From positions 186,001-250,000 of the forward strand of contig QFXH01000003.1 in NCBI GenBank assembly GCA_003402345.1: 64,000 bases of DNA, given 5' to 3'. Shown piece after piece: positions 26,696 through 36,957 of this stretch (position 1 is its first letter; each line of letters starts with the position of its first letter). This stretch comes from Candidatus Nitrotoga sp. MKT. GTDB taxonomy: Bacteria > Pseudomonadota > Gammaproteobacteria > Burkholderiales > Gallionellaceae. A program made the translations under genes and the position numbers. The notes beneath the pieces are model-generated. The model saw only the letters and a list, made by a program, of their open reading frames with translations, made no database searches and was not told where the DNA came from.

Positions 26696-29667
26696 GCGGC
26701 GAAGAACAATCATCGCAAGACGCATGCGGTTGTTGCGCCGGTGTGGGCATCCAGGCGCCGGCGCTACTCTACAACCGCCCGGGGCTTGCGGCCATCGCCT
26801 ATCGCATCGGCACGCACAGCGAGGTGCTGGCTAGCATGCAGGCGCGGCTGTCGTCGCAGAAATATCCCGCGCTGGCAAAATTGCGCACCCGTGACACTGA
26901 TGATTTTTCCATCGCGCTGCTGGACGCCTATGCTTGTATGGCCGACGTATTGAGCTTCTATCAGGAACGTCTCGCCAATGAATCCTATTTACGCACTGCT
27001 GGCGAACGCCTGTCATTGAGCGAACTGGCGCGGCTAATCGGCTATCGCCTCAAACCCGGCGTTGCCGCAGAGACTTACCTCGCTTTCACATTGCAAGAGC
27101 AGCCGCCACAAGCCGTGAGTAGCGACCCCAAGCAGGCTACCGGCGTACCAGAAAAAATCACGCTGGACATCGGCATCAAAGTGCAAAGCATTCCCGGTCC
27201 CGATGAGAAACCGCAGACCTTCGAGACTGTCGAGAGTATTGAAGCACGGCCGGCATGGAACGTCCTGCTGCCGAAAATGCACGAGATGAAATTGCCGGTG
27301 TTCGGCACCAAGATCGTTTATCTGCAGGGCACCACGACACAGCTTAAGGCTGGTGACGCGCTGCTGTTCGTCGGCACGGAACGTGAAAACAATACCAGTA
27401 ACGAGAACTGGGATTTCCGCCGTGTCCAAAGCGTGGTGCTCGACAGCAATGCAGATCGTACCATTGTTACGCTGAGTCATGGCTTAGGCACCGCCTCACC
27501 CTACGTCCTGCCGGCTGCTGAGCCTAAGGTATACGCGCTACGCCAACGCGCCTCTCTGTTTGGTTATAACGCCCCTGACTGGCGAATAATGTCCAACGAC
27601 ATTAAAAGCGGCTATCTGGGGCTGCCGACTGGTTCGACCATCACCGCCACCGAATGGCCCGGCTTCACCATTGCCGACATCTCCGACCCACCGACAGCTA
27701 CCGCTACCGGGACGGGTCTTTACGGCGAATATTTCGACAACAAATATCTTTCGAGTCGCAAGCTCACACGCACCGACCCTACGGTGAATTTCGATTGGGG
27801 CAACGGTTCGCCCAATGCGTTGATAGGCGCTGACACGTTTTCGGTGCGCTGGACAGGCTGGGTGCATGCGCCCTCAACCGGCAGTTATAGCTTCCACACC
27901 TTTTCCGACGACGGTGTGCGCCTGTGGGTTAACAATCAGTTGATTATCAACAACTGGACCAATCACGGCGCCACTGAAAACAGTGGCAGTATTACGCTTA
28001 CCGCCGGCAAAAAATACGACATCAAACTGGAGTATTACGAGGACAGTGGTGCGGCAACCATCAAACTCTCGTGGACGCCGCCGGGCCTAGCCAAGCAGAT
28101 CATCCCGCAAGCGCGACTCTATCCGCGCAACGTCCATACGCTGCATCTTGATGCGCTCTATCCGCAGATTGTGCACGACGGCTGGCTGGTGCTGTCCATC
28201 CCCGAATATCAGGAACTGTACCAAATTGACGCCGCAGGCGAGGATGCACGCGCAAGTTTTACACTGACCGGTAAAACCACGCGGCTGAAGGTAAAAGGTG
28301 AGAATTTACGCGAGCTTTTCAATGAACGGCTGCGCGAGACGGCGGTGTTCGCCCACAGTGAAAAATTGATACTGGCGGAAACACCCATTACCACAGATGT
28401 AGCCGGAGACTTCCTGCGCATCGATCGCAAAGTGGAAGAGCTTGCGCCCGGGCGCAAGCTGATAATCAGCGGCACCACCACCGCCGGCGAGGAGACGAGC
28501 GAAGTGTTGACGCTGTTGAAAACCGAAACGGATGGCGATACCAGCAAACTATTCTTCACCGCCTCGTTACAACATCAGTACCAGCGCGCCAGTGTCAAAC
28601 TTTACGCCAACGTTGCGCTCGCCACCCATGGTGAGACTGTGCAGCAGATTTTCGGCAGTGGTGCAGCGCGACTTTCCCATCAACGCTACACCCTCAAACA
28701 CACACCGCTCACTTTCGTTGGCGCCGAGAACGAGACCGGCGCCGAGGCGGCGTTGGAGGTGCGGGTCAACGATATACGCTGGCATGAGACGCCCTCCCTC
28801 TATCAGGCTGGTGCCGATGACCGCTCCTACGTGCTGCGCGTAGAAAAGGACGGTGCGGGGACTATTCAGTTTGGTGATGGCCGCCACGGCGCGCGCCTGC
28901 CGACTGGTCAAGATAATTTGCGCGCCGTTTATCGCAAGGGCATCGGCACAGCGGGCAATCTGCAAGCGGGACAGCTCTCGCAACTGCTCTCGCGACCGTT
29001 GGGCTTAAAAGCGGTGAGCAATCCATTGCCTGCCGCAGGCGGTGTGAATTCGGACAGTGCAGCCCATGCCCGACGCAACATGCCGCTAGGTGTGCGCACA
29101 CTCGGGCGTGTGGTCTCGGTACAGGATTATGAAGATTACGCGCTCGCATTCACTGGCATCGCCAAGGCCCAAGCCAGTGTGCTCAACACCCGCGCCGGGC
29201 GCACGGTATTCATTACTGTCGCCGGCGATGACGGTGGTCAGCCGCCGGATTTGACTCTCGCCAAACTGCTCAACACCCTCAAACAAAACGGTGATCCACT
29301 GGTGCACTGCGAAACGAAGGCGTACAACGAAGCGACCTTTCATCTCGCCCTGCGCATCAAATGCGACCCGGATCACGAGGGCAAAAAGGTATTGGCCGAC
29401 GTAGAGGCTGCCCTGCGCGCCGCCTTTTCCTTTGACGCACGCGACTTCAACCAGATTGTCTCTCGTTCCGAGATTATCGCTATTGCGCAGGGGGTGCAGG
29501 GCGTGTTGGGCGTGGATCTGGATCGTTTCTACCGTGGCACCACCATCGCGCTAGAACAGCGACTGACACCGGCCGCCGCGACGACCGATGCGCAAGGCAA
29601 CGGCGTCGCCGCCGAGATATTATTGCTCAATACCGGCCCATTCGATTATCTGGAGGAGATGCCGTGA
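26692..29667 (+). CDS. Second gpJ-like baseplate protein with inserted PA14 domain
   Basis: A 991-residue J-like wedge protein. The N-terminus is conserved (CGCCAG start, then DDFSIALLDAYACMADVLSFYQERLANESYLRTA). The C-terminus has TIQFGDGRHGARLP, YRKGIGTAGNL and RVVSVQDYEDYA. Residues about 341-470 are a PA14 domain: GLYGEYFDNKYLSS, VRWTGWVHAPSTGSYSFHTFSDDGVRLWVN and DIKLEYYEDSGAATIKLSW. PA14 domains often bind carbohydrate, so this ring may also touch the target surface. The insertion lies between the N-terminal and J-core parts. Start and stop are both ATGA-coupled. Confidence 0.92.
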   Translation: MSGEEQSSQDACGCCAGVGIQAPALLYNRPGLAAIAYRIGTHSEVLASMQARLSSQKYPALAKLRTRDTDDFSIALLDAYACMADVLSFYQERLANESYLRTAGERLSLSELARLIGYRLKPGVAAETYLAFTLQEQPPQAVSSDPKQATGVPEKITLDIGIKVQSIPGPDEKPQTFETVESIEARPAWNVLLPKMHEMKLPVFGTKIVYLQGTTTQLKAGDALLFVGTERENNTSNENWDFRRVQSVVLDSNADRTIVTLSHGLGTASPYVLPAAEPKVYALRQRASLFGYNAPDWRIMSNDIKSGYLGLPTGSTITATEWPGFTIADISDPPTATATGTGLYGEYFDNKYLSSRKLTRTDPTVNFDWGNGSPNALIGADTFSVRWTGWVHAPSTGSYSFHTFSDDGVRLWVNNQLIINNWTNHGATENSGSITLTAGKKYDIKLEYYEDSGAATIKLSWTPPGLAKQIIPQARLYPRNVHTLHLDALYPQIVHDGWLVLSIPEYQELYQIDAAGEDARASFTLTGKTTRLKVKGENLRELFNERLRETAVFAHSEKLILAETPITTDVAGDFLRIDRKVEELAPGRKLIISGTTTAGEETSEVLTLLKTETDGDTSKLFFTASLQHQYQRASVKLYANVALATHGETVQQIFGSGAARLSHQRYTLKHTPLTFVGAENETGAEAALEVRVNDIRWHETPSLYQAGADDRSYVLRVEKDGAGTIQFGDGRHGARLPTGQDNLRAVYRKGIGTAGNLQAGQLSQLLSRPLGLKAVSNPLPAAGGVNSDSAAHARRNMPLGVRTLGRVVSVQDYEDYALAFTGIAKAQASVLNTRAGRTVFITVAGDDGGQPPDLTLAKLLNTLKQNGDPLVHCETKAYNEATFHLALRIKCDPDHEGKKVLADVEAALRAAFSFDARDFNQIVSRSEIIAIAQGVQGVLGVDLDRFYRGTTIALEQRLTPAAATTDAQGNGVAAEILLLNTGPFDYLEEMP

Positions 29668-31703
29668 ACACGACCGCCGACCGCCTCTACGAACTGCTGC
29701 CCGCCATCCACCGCATCCGTGATGCGGAGCAAGGCTATCCGCTGCGCGAGCTGCTCGCCGTCATCGCCGAGCAGGTGGCAGCGATGGAGGAAAACCTCGA
29801 ACAACTCTACGACGACCAATTCATCGAAACCTGCGCGCCGTGGGTGGCGCCCTATATCGGTGATCTCATCGGCTATCGCACCCTGCATGGTGTGGTACCC
29901 AATGTGGCGTCACCGCGCGCCGATGTGGCCAACACCATCCGCTATCGCCGCCGCAAGGGCACGGCATCGATGCTCGAGCAGCTGGCGCGGGATGTCACTG
30001 GCTGGCCGGCACGGGCGGTGGAATTCTTTCAGCTGCTGGGCTGGACGCAGAACATGAATCATCTGCGTACCCATGCGCACTACGCGCCAAATCTGCGCAA
30101 CCGGGAAAAACTGCACTGGCGCGACACCGCATTCGACACCATCGCCCACACCGTGGACGTGCGACGAACCGGCATCGGCACCGGTGCCGCACGCCACAAT
30201 ATTCCCAACATAGGCCTTTATTTGTGGCGGGTACGTGCGTTTCCACTAACCCGGTCACAAGCCGTGCTCGACCCAAATATTGGCGGCGGACTGCGCTTCC
30301 GCTTCAATCCGCTGGGTACCGACATGGCGCTTTACAACACGCCAGAAACGGAAGAAGAAATCAGCCATCTAGCCGAACCGCGTAATGTGCCTATGCCGCT
30401 CGCGCGCCGCTGGCTTAAGGCCCATCTTGACGACTACTACGGTCCGGGCAAGAGTTTATGGTTGGAATTGGACGGCAATCCACCGCAATTAATTACACGC
30501 AACAACATCCGTATCTGCAATCTTAGCGACATCAAGGACGGTGGCGGCAATGTCATCGCCTGGGCGCACCAGCCTGCTGCCGGTTCCGGACTGGTGTCCA
30601 TTGATCCGGTACTAGGCCGCATCGCCTTCGCTGACGCACCGGCCACTGCGCCGCTGGTGAGCTTTTATTACGGCTACACGATTTCTATTGGTGGAGGCGA
30701 ATACGAACGCGGCGACCCCGCCGTGCCGGTCATACCGGTAAAAAAAGTTCATGATGGGGCTGCGCTGCAGCCAGCGCTCAACTTGGTGCAGAATGGCGGC
30801 ACGGTGGAAGTGCTCGACAGCCGCCGTTATGTGGAAACGCCCAGCATTACTGTGAATGCCGGCAAGACGGTCGTGTTGCGCGCGATCAATAGCGCGCGCC
30901 CACTGCTGGCGGCAAGCGGCGATATCACGCTCACGCTCGGTGCCGAAGCCACGTTGATCCTCGACGGCTGGGTGATCAGCGGCGGCACACTCAGGATGGC
31001 TGCTTTCCCCGACACTCTGCCGCGTTATCTCGTGCTGCGCGATTGCACGCTGGTGCCGGGAACGTTCGGAGCGGCCGATACCCCCGGCCTGGTGGTAAGT
31101 CATGCCTTCGCCAAGATAGAGTTGGAACGCTGCATTACCGCACCGCTGCATATCGCCGCCGACGCTGAAATAGCGTTACGCGAATGCATCGTGGATGCAA
31201 CTGCGCGAAACCTCATCGCCTACCGTGGCCCCGGTGCCGACGCACTCGCAGAAGGCGGTGCGCTGACATTGGAAAGCTGTACCGTGATCGGTAAAGTTCA
31301 CACCCGGCAATTGACATTGGCCAGCAATTGCCTTTTCGTCGCCGCGCTAATTAGTGGCAGTGATCCGTGGAAAGCGCCGCTTTGGGCTGAACGCCGCCAA
31401 CAAGGTTGCGTGCGTTTTTCCTATATACCGCCTGGCTCACGCACACCGTCCCGTTATCACTGCCAACCTGAGAATAATGACCAGCAGATATGGCCACAAT
31501 TCACCTCGTTGCATTACGGTGATCCCGGCTATTGTCAGTTACTACAAAGCACCTCAGACAAGATACGCCGTGGCGCCCATGATGAGAGCGAGATGGGTGT
31601 GCTACATGGTTTGTATCAGCCGCAACGCGAAACCAATCTGCGCGTGCGGCTGGAAGAATATTTGCGCTTCGGTCTGGAAGCGGGATTGATCTACGGAAGT
31701 TAA
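29664..31703 (+). CDS. eCIS tail protein, gpI-like (Pvc12-like)
   Basis: A 679-residue protein. The N-terminal ~190 residues match the phage P2 gpI type in eCIS: RLYELLPAIHRIRD, YPLRELLAVIAEQVAAMEENLEQLYDDQFIETCAPWVAPYIGDLIGY and TIRYRRRKGTASMLEQLARDVTGWPARAVEFF. The rest is beta-rich, with a likely parallel beta-helix (about 355-540: TVEVLDSRRY, TLTLGAEATLILDGW). It would close the baseplate periphery and may carry the fibre. 12 bases before the next gene. Confidence 0.88.
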   Translation: MNTTADRLYELLPAIHRIRDAEQGYPLRELLAVIAEQVAAMEENLEQLYDDQFIETCAPWVAPYIGDLIGYRTLHGVVPNVASPRADVANTIRYRRRKGTASMLEQLARDVTGWPARAVEFFQLLGWTQNMNHLRTHAHYAPNLRNREKLHWRDTAFDTIAHTVDVRRTGIGTGAARHNIPNIGLYLWRVRAFPLTRSQAVLDPNIGGGLRFRFNPLGTDMALYNTPETEEEISHLAEPRNVPMPLARRWLKAHLDDYYGPGKSLWLELDGNPPQLITRNNIRICNLSDIKDGGGNVIAWAHQPAAGSGLVSIDPVLGRIAFADAPATAPLVSFYYGYTISIGGGEYERGDPAVPVIPVKKVHDGAALQPALNLVQNGGTVEVLDSRRYVETPSITVNAGKTVVLRAINSARPLLAASGDITLTLGAEATLILDGWVISGGTLRMAAFPDTLPRYLVLRDCTLVPGTFGAADTPGLVVSHAFAKIELERCITAPLHIAADAEIALRECIVDATARNLIAYRGPGADALAEGGALTLESCTVIGKVHTRQLTLASNCLFVAALISGSDPWKAPLWAERRQQGCVRFSYIPPGSRTPSRYHCQPENNDQQIWPQFTSLHYGDPGYCQLLQSTSDKIRRGAHDESEMGVLHGLYQPQRETNLRVRLEEYLRFGLEAGLIYGS

Positions 31704-31715
31704 AGGAGAATAGTC

Positions 31716-34700
31716 ATGAGTGGAGATTACAGCCGAGTTCGATTCGATCCCCGCATCGACCTGTCCGGCGTGCTGATGCAGCAAGGGCGCGTGCAACTGG
31801 ACTCGGATTGGAACGAGTGGGTGGCGGTATTGGACAGGCGCTTGCGCGCCGAGAGCGTGGATACGCTTGGCGTACATGTCACGCCAGGAATCACGGGCGT
31901 GGCGGTGGTCTCACCGCAGACGCCAGACGCCTTCAAAATCGAGGCTACCGGCGGAAACATCAGCATTGGCCGTGGCCGCATGTATGTGGATGGGTTACTG
32001 GCAGAGAATCACGGCGGCGGCACGCCAGAGTTCGACCCGGTGCTGGCCGAGCTGCGTGGTAAATCTGCGCTGACGTACAACTTGCAGCCCTATTTTCCTG
32101 CGCCGCCAGCCTTGCCAAGCGGTGGACCGCACCTCGCCTATCTCGAAGTCTGGCAGCGCGAAGTTACCCATCTTCAACAGCCCAACTTGGTCGAAAGCGC
32201 TGTGGGCGTGGACACCACCACGCGTCTGCAAACTGTCTGGCAGGTTCACTTGCTGGCCAATGTCAGCGGCGCCAACTGCACCACACCTGACACCACGGTA
32301 ACGGGCTGGCAAGCACTTTCCCTTCCCTCCGGCGGGCGCATGTCGATCAAGGCGGAGGGCGTTCCGCCCGGTCTTGATCCATGCGAACTGCCGCCCGGCG
32401 GCGGTTATCGCGGACTGGAGAATCAGCTCTATCGCGTTGAGATTCACGATGGCGGCACCGTGGGCGCGGCGAAGTTCAAATGGTCGCGCGACAACGCGAG
32501 CGTGGCGAGTAATGTAGTGGAAATTGTCTCCCAAACCGCGACCAGCACCGAACTCAAATTGGCCAGCTTGGGCCGTGACGCAGTGCTGCGTTTCAACACT
32601 GGTGACTGGGTGGAGATACTCGATGACCGGCGCGAACTCAGTGGTGAAAACGGCGATCCCGCGCTGCGCCGTGGTGTGATGCGCAAAATTAGCGTCGACG
32701 ACGCCAAGCAAACCATCAGCTTCTCACCCGCGTTGCCGGCGAATCTCATTCCCGGCGGCGGCCTCGACACCCTGGATTCCCGTCACACCCGTGTGCGGCG
32801 CTGGGACCAGAAGGGCACGGTGCGCGATGCCAACAACAATGTTATCGTCAATCTTGACGCGGCGGGTAGCACTGGTCTGATCCCAGTGCCGGCTGCGGGT
32901 GTTTGGGTAGTGCTGGAAAATGGAATTCAAGTTCAATTCGGTCTTGATTCCTCCGGCGGCGGATTTCACTGTGGGGACTATTGGGTGTCTGCGGCACGCA
33001 CCAACGATACATCAGTGGAAACCTACACCCAAGCGCCACCGCGCGGCATTCATCGCCATTACGCGCGGCTGTCCATCGTTACCTTTCCCGACGATGAAAC
33101 CGACTGCCGTGTGAAATGGCCGCCCGAATGCGGCGGATGCTGCACTATCAATGTCGCACCTGGCGAAAATATCCAGACCGCGATCGACTCGCTGCCGGAC
33201 GAGGGCGGTTGCGTATGCCTGAAAACGGGCGTACATAACGTCAGCGCTACCATTCAGATACTCTCCTCGCGCATCATCCTGCGTGGCGAGAGTCCTGGTA
33301 CTATCGTGCGTGCGGCGGGACTAGCCAGAACCTTGCAGATCGGCGACGCCAGTTCACCAGTGAGCGATATTATCGTCGAGGGCATACGCTTTGAGGCAAC
33401 AGCCGCTGCCGCCGATATTGGCGCGCTGCTTTATCTGGATCACTGTACGCGGGTAAGGGTAGAGCATTGTGCGCTTGCCATCATGATTTTGAAGCTGCAA
33501 GCACCACCGTCCTATGTCGGCATCAATTTGAGCAGTGTGACCGATGTCGACCTGGTCGCCAATCGCCTGGATAATTTTCTCGTCGGTATCCTGAGCCAAG
33601 ATTATCAGGGTGGCCTGCACATCACCGACAACGCCATTGCAGGCATCACCGGTAAATTCCTTGACCAGGCCAATGGCTCAAACGGCCAATACGGCATACG
33701 GATAGACACCGGTCTTACGCAAGCTTGCAGTATCGAAAATAATCGCATCCGCCATTTTTGGGTCGGTATCTCTTTGGGCCATAATGCCGTGGGTTCCCGC
33801 ATATCTGGTAATCGCATCAGCCGCAGCGCCGGTATCACGCAAGATAAGGCTCCCTCCGACGTTGCACAAATGCGCAATTACTTGGACGCCCGCTTCTACG
33901 CAATTGATGTCGAAGCGGCCCAATGCGAGGTATGCGGTAACCAGATCGATTTACTCTCGACGGCGTGGGGCGGCATTCGTGCCAGCGGTAATCACGTAGT
34001 AATCGCCGCTAATTTCATGGAGGCGATTGTACCAAAGGGGCAGCTGACGGTGCCCGTCGGCATTTATTGCCTGGCTGATGCAAAAAATGGCCACGCCGCC
34101 GATCACGTTGTGGTGCGTGACAATCAATTACTGGGTCCGCAATTGGGCATTGTCACCTCACGGATTACCTGCCCGACCGTCGTCGGCAATCACATCGACG
34201 GCGGTGGTACCGGATGGTACGGTGTGCGGGTGGATGATTGTAGCGACAGCCGTATCGATAACAACGACCTGCGCGAAGTGTTTTTTGCCGTGCATCTTAG
34301 TGAGGGCGAACGCAACCGTATAACGGGTAATTGCATCGAACAGGCAGGTACCGGCATCACCGCCACACAAGAAACCAATCTGGAGAGTAGCGGTAATCGT
34401 CTGCAATCCTGTCTGCTTTTAGGTATGGCGATGTTCGTGCGAGGCACTACTGCGTTGCTCGAAAATCGGGTACTCAATTGCGGTTACGCCCCCAATTTCT
34501 CGATGGGGATAGGCGTATACGCTGAAGAAATATTAACGCCTTCCGGTGCCCATCTGCGCATTGAAAACTGTGAAGTGGCCGACACCGGAATCTCTGCTGA
34601 CGGCAATCAAGTTACTACTGGCAATGCTGTTGGCATTGGCGGCTGGATGCCCGCCTGCCAGATTAATGGCAACCGTGTCGGTTACACCCAGCTTGCCAAG

Positions 34701-35147
34701 CTCGAACTGCTCAACGAACACCGCGCATTGTTGTTGATCGGGCCGCTTGCTTTACATTATTTGGTTGGTGCAGGCGAAATCGCCTATATGTTTGGCAGCG
34801 CGCAGGTGAATGACAATCACTTTAGTGGCCCGGGTCGTACTCATTTGGTGGAATTCATGCGTATTGTAATAACCGACAACATCGATCTCCGTTTCGAGAA
34901 GGTGACTTTCAACAATAATATTTGCGACCATTTCAGCGCCGAAGCCAATCCACGAGGCGCGAGTGTACGGCTGTGGGGCGGGCATTTGATCGCCATGGGC
35001 AATCATGTCAAAGCTGCGGTCAACGTCAATGCCATGTCACTGGCCAACAGCAGCGCCGCACTCATGGGCAACATTACTACCGGTGATTACACTGGCACCA
35101 ACAAAGTTACCCCGCTACAGTTCAATAATTTCAACGTCAAAATTTAA
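31716..35147 (+). CDS. DUF6519 plus right-handed beta-helix protein, likely eCIS fibre or outer baseplate
   Basis: A 1143-residue protein. The N-terminus (MSGDYSRVRFDPRIDLSGVL, then QQGRVQLDSDWNEW) is the DUF6519 start found in eCIS loci. After about residue 460 there are many short repeats of parallel beta-helix type (ENNRIRHF, GNRISRS, NDNHFSGPG, RITGNCIEQAG), similar to NosD and pectate-lyase-like folds. The size and fold fit a receptor-facing protein, and no separate Pvc13-type fibre gene is seen. A GGAG site lies 7 bases upstream. Confidence 0.82.
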   Translation: MSGDYSRVRFDPRIDLSGVLMQQGRVQLDSDWNEWVAVLDRRLRAESVDTLGVHVTPGITGVAVVSPQTPDAFKIEATGGNISIGRGRMYVDGLLAENHGGGTPEFDPVLAELRGKSALTYNLQPYFPAPPALPSGGPHLAYLEVWQREVTHLQQPNLVESAVGVDTTTRLQTVWQVHLLANVSGANCTTPDTTVTGWQALSLPSGGRMSIKAEGVPPGLDPCELPPGGGYRGLENQLYRVEIHDGGTVGAAKFKWSRDNASVASNVVEIVSQTATSTELKLASLGRDAVLRFNTGDWVEILDDRRELSGENGDPALRRGVMRKISVDDAKQTISFSPALPANLIPGGGLDTLDSRHTRVRRWDQKGTVRDANNNVIVNLDAAGSTGLIPVPAAGVWVVLENGIQVQFGLDSSGGGFHCGDYWVSAARTNDTSVETYTQAPPRGIHRHYARLSIVTFPDDETDCRVKWPPECGGCCTINVAPGENIQTAIDSLPDEGGCVCLKTGVHNVSATIQILSSRIILRGESPGTIVRAAGLARTLQIGDASSPVSDIIVEGIRFEATAAAADIGALLYLDHCTRVRVEHCALAIMILKLQAPPSYVGINLSSVTDVDLVANRLDNFLVGILSQDYQGGLHITDNAIAGITGKFLDQANGSNGQYGIRIDTGLTQACSIENNRIRHFWVGISLGHNAVGSRISGNRISRSAGITQDKAPSDVAQMRNYLDARFYAIDVEAAQCEVCGNQIDLLSTAWGGIRASGNHVVIAANFMEAIVPKGQLTVPVGIYCLADAKNGHAADHVVVRDNQLLGPQLGIVTSRITCPTVVGNHIDGGGTGWYGVRVDDCSDSRIDNNDLREVFFAVHLSEGERNRITGNCIEQAGTGITATQETNLESSGNRLQSCLLLGMAMFVRGTTALLENRVLNCGYAPNFSMGIGVYAEEILTPSGAHLRIENCEVADTGISADGNQVTTGNAVGIGGWMPACQINGNRVGYTQLAKLELLNEHRALLLIGPLALHYLVGAGEIAYMFGSAQVNDNHFSGPGRTHLVEFMRIVITDNIDLRFEKVTFNNNICDHFSAEANPRGASVRLWGGHLIAMGNHVKAAVNVNAMSLANSSAALMGNITTGDYTGTNKVTPLQFNNFNVKI

Positions 35148-35150
35148 GGA

Positions 35151-35513
35151 GTGCACAACATGGACATCAAGACATTGGAGCAAGCGCTCAAACTGCAAAA
35201 TGACCTCACTGCTCGGCTCACACAAAGCATGGCATTGCAGCGCACAGGGAAAATGCCGAACATTGAAGTGACGCTCAAGGAAAAGGAACAATCGGTTGTC
35301 CGTGCCCAAGCTGAGGTCGAAATCGCCATCAAGGAGCGCGACATCGCCGTAAGCCGTTGGGATGAGCGCGTCGCACAACGCAAAGCGAGCGTCGTCAAAC
35401 TGCAAAAAGAATTGGACGATCTCAAAAAACAACTTACGGAACGAAACGATCCACCCAAAGAAAGAAAAACTGCACAGCCAAAAAAAGAAGTGCGCAATAA
35501 AAAATCTCAATAA
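35151..35513 (+). CDS. Small coiled-coil protein at the end of the eCIS operon
   Basis: A 120-residue, highly charged, almost wholly helical protein. Long heptad-like stretches (KLQNDLTARLTQSM; KEKEQSVVRAQAEVEIAIKERDIAV; KASVVKLQKELDDLKKQL) precede a Lys-rich disordered tail. It starts 3 bases after the beta-helix gene, so it is co-translated. Function unknown; it might be a structural coil or assembly factor. Confidence 0.7.
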   Translation: MHNMDIKTLEQALKLQNDLTARLTQSMALQRTGKMPNIEVTLKEKEQSVVRAQAEVEIAIKERDIAVSRWDERVAQRKASVVKLQKELDDLKKQLTERNDPPKERKTAQPKKEVRNKKSQ

Positions 35514-35826
35514 GTAGATGTTTTATTTGTTGGCTTCGAACGAAACGTTGGTTCGGGATAGCGATTAATGAGCAATTAACAAACTGACTGAATCAGGCGT
35601 TGCATCAATAATTACCAACGGATCCCATCCAGCCTCGCACAAAAAATAACGCCCCGGAATTTTCTATCGTTAACCGTGTGCCATGACCATTAAACCCTAA
35701 AATGCTTGGACTGGAAAACCTCTCATAAGGTATTATTTGCTGCGACGCAACACACGGGCGCATCCGACTCTGTATGTACTGCAATATGAACATGAATAGA
35801 ATATGAATAGAAGAGAGGAAGCATAG
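35514..35826. other. Intergenic region between eCIS and cysK
   Basis: About 310 bases with no gene. No clear terminator follows the eCIS operon. A possible cysK promoter is TTGGAC (35706-35711) with TATTAT (35731-35736); the 19-base spacing is long, so this is weak. Confidence 0.35.
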
Positions 35827-36762
35827 ATGAAGATTGCAAAAAATGTTTTGGAACTGATAGGCAACACACCATTGGTGCAATTAAACCGCGTGACCCAAGG
35901 CATAGATGCCACTGTCCTCGCTAAGTTGGAGTTTTTTAGCCCCGCGCTTAGCGTTAAAGACCGTATCGCCGCGTCAATGATTGAAGCTGCTGAAAAAGCA
36001 GACAAAATCAAACCAGACACAATTATTTTGGAACCAACATCTGGCAATACTGGCATCGGCCTCGCTATGGTTTGCGCAGCTCGCGGCTATAAGTGCACTT
36101 TCATCATGCCGGAAAACATGAGCCGTGAGCGCCGCCTATTAATGAAGGCTTATGGTGCGGAGCTTATCCTGACTCCTGGTTCGGACGGTATGCCAGGGGC
36201 GATGAAGAGGGCAAAAGAAATGGCTTTGGCCGATTCACGCTACCTCATACTGCAGCAATTCTCTAATCGCGCTAATCCTGCCATCCATCGAACTGCTACC
36301 GCCGAAGAGATTATGCGCGACACCGATGGCATGATTGATATTTTTGTTGCGGGTGTTGGAACTGGTGGAACTATCACTGGTGTAGGTGAAGCATTGAGAG
36401 AGATTTATTCGGGCGTGCAAATAATTGCCGTGGAACCGGATGCTTCGCCTGTACTTTCAGGTGGACAGCGTGGTCCGCATTCTATTCAAGGGATAGGGCC
36501 GGGTTTTATACCTGAAATTCTCAACAAAAATATATTCCACGAAGCGGTACGTGTTAAAGATGACGATGCATTCAATATGGCGCGGCGCTTGGCAAAAGAA
36601 GAAGGCTTGTTGGTTGGCATTTCCTCCGGTGCGGCTGTTTGGGCTGCCCTTGAAATTGCCAAGCGTCCGTTAAATGTTGGCAAAATGATCGTGGTGATGA
36701 TCCCGTCATTTGGTGAGCGGTATTTGTCCACTAAATTGTTTGCTGATCTTGATGTGGATTGA
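35827..36762 (+). CDS. cysK: Cysteine synthase (O-acetylserine sulfhydrylase)
   Basis: A 311-residue PLP enzyme that makes cysteine from O-acetylserine and sulfide. The PLP lysine is Lys44 in SVKDR; the substrate loop is TSGNTG; the phosphate loop is [10 protein letters not shown]; and GIGPGFIP is typical of the CysK branch rather than Cys[12 protein letters not shown] replaces the more usual NPxxSVKDR, a mild variation. It stands alone with its own upstream region. Confidence 0.92.
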   Translation: MKIAKNVLELIGNTPLVQLNRVTQGIDATVLAKLEFFSPALSVKDRIAASMIEAAEKADKIKPDTIILEPTSGNTGIGLAMVCAARGYKCTFIMPENMSRERRLLMKAYGAELILTPGSDGMPGAMKRAKEMALADSRYLILQQFSNRANPAIHRTATAEEIMRDTDGMIDIFVAGVGTGGTITGVGEALREIYSGVQIIAVEPDASPVLSGGQRGPHSIQGIGPGFIPEILNKNIFHEAVRVKDDDAFNMARRLAKEEGLLVGISSGAAVWAALEIAKRPLNVGKMIVVMIPSFGERYLSTKLFADLDVD

Positions 36763-36892
36763 TCAGTTATTGAGCAGAATGCAGTACACAAACAAGTAAG
36801 TTGCCAATAATATGATTGGACGCCCTCTCCAAAGCTTGTTAAACACGCAATCTTAATTGACGGCAAATAAACGCTATCTATTAAAAACCATT

Positions 36893-36920
36893 TTGACGGA
36901 TGGTGCCGTTTGTGTATAAT
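36893..36920 (+). promoter_or_regulatory. Sigma-70 promoter of rplU-rpmA
   Basis: TTGACG (36893-36898) and a perfect TATAAT (36915-36920) with a 16-base spacer, 37 bases before the rplU start. This is the clearest promoter in the window and fits a highly expressed ribosomal operon. Confidence 0.85.
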
Positions 36921-36957
36921 GCGCGACTCTGTAAAACCGCATCCAAGCGAGGTTGTT

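Noticed and set aside
31995-32711. 238-codon minus-strand ORF inside the DUF6519 gene
   Set aside because: It overlaps a strongly supported gene on the other strand and has no family signature.
6534-35513. Whole locus as a prophage
   Set aside because: No capsid, portal, terminase, integrase or lysis genes. The AAA+ ATPase, DUF4255 and DUF4157 genes mark an eCIS.
6534-35513. Type VI secretion system
   Set aside because: No TssJ/L/M membrane complex, TssB/C pair or ClpV. The single long sheath and Pvc15-type ATPase fit eCIS.
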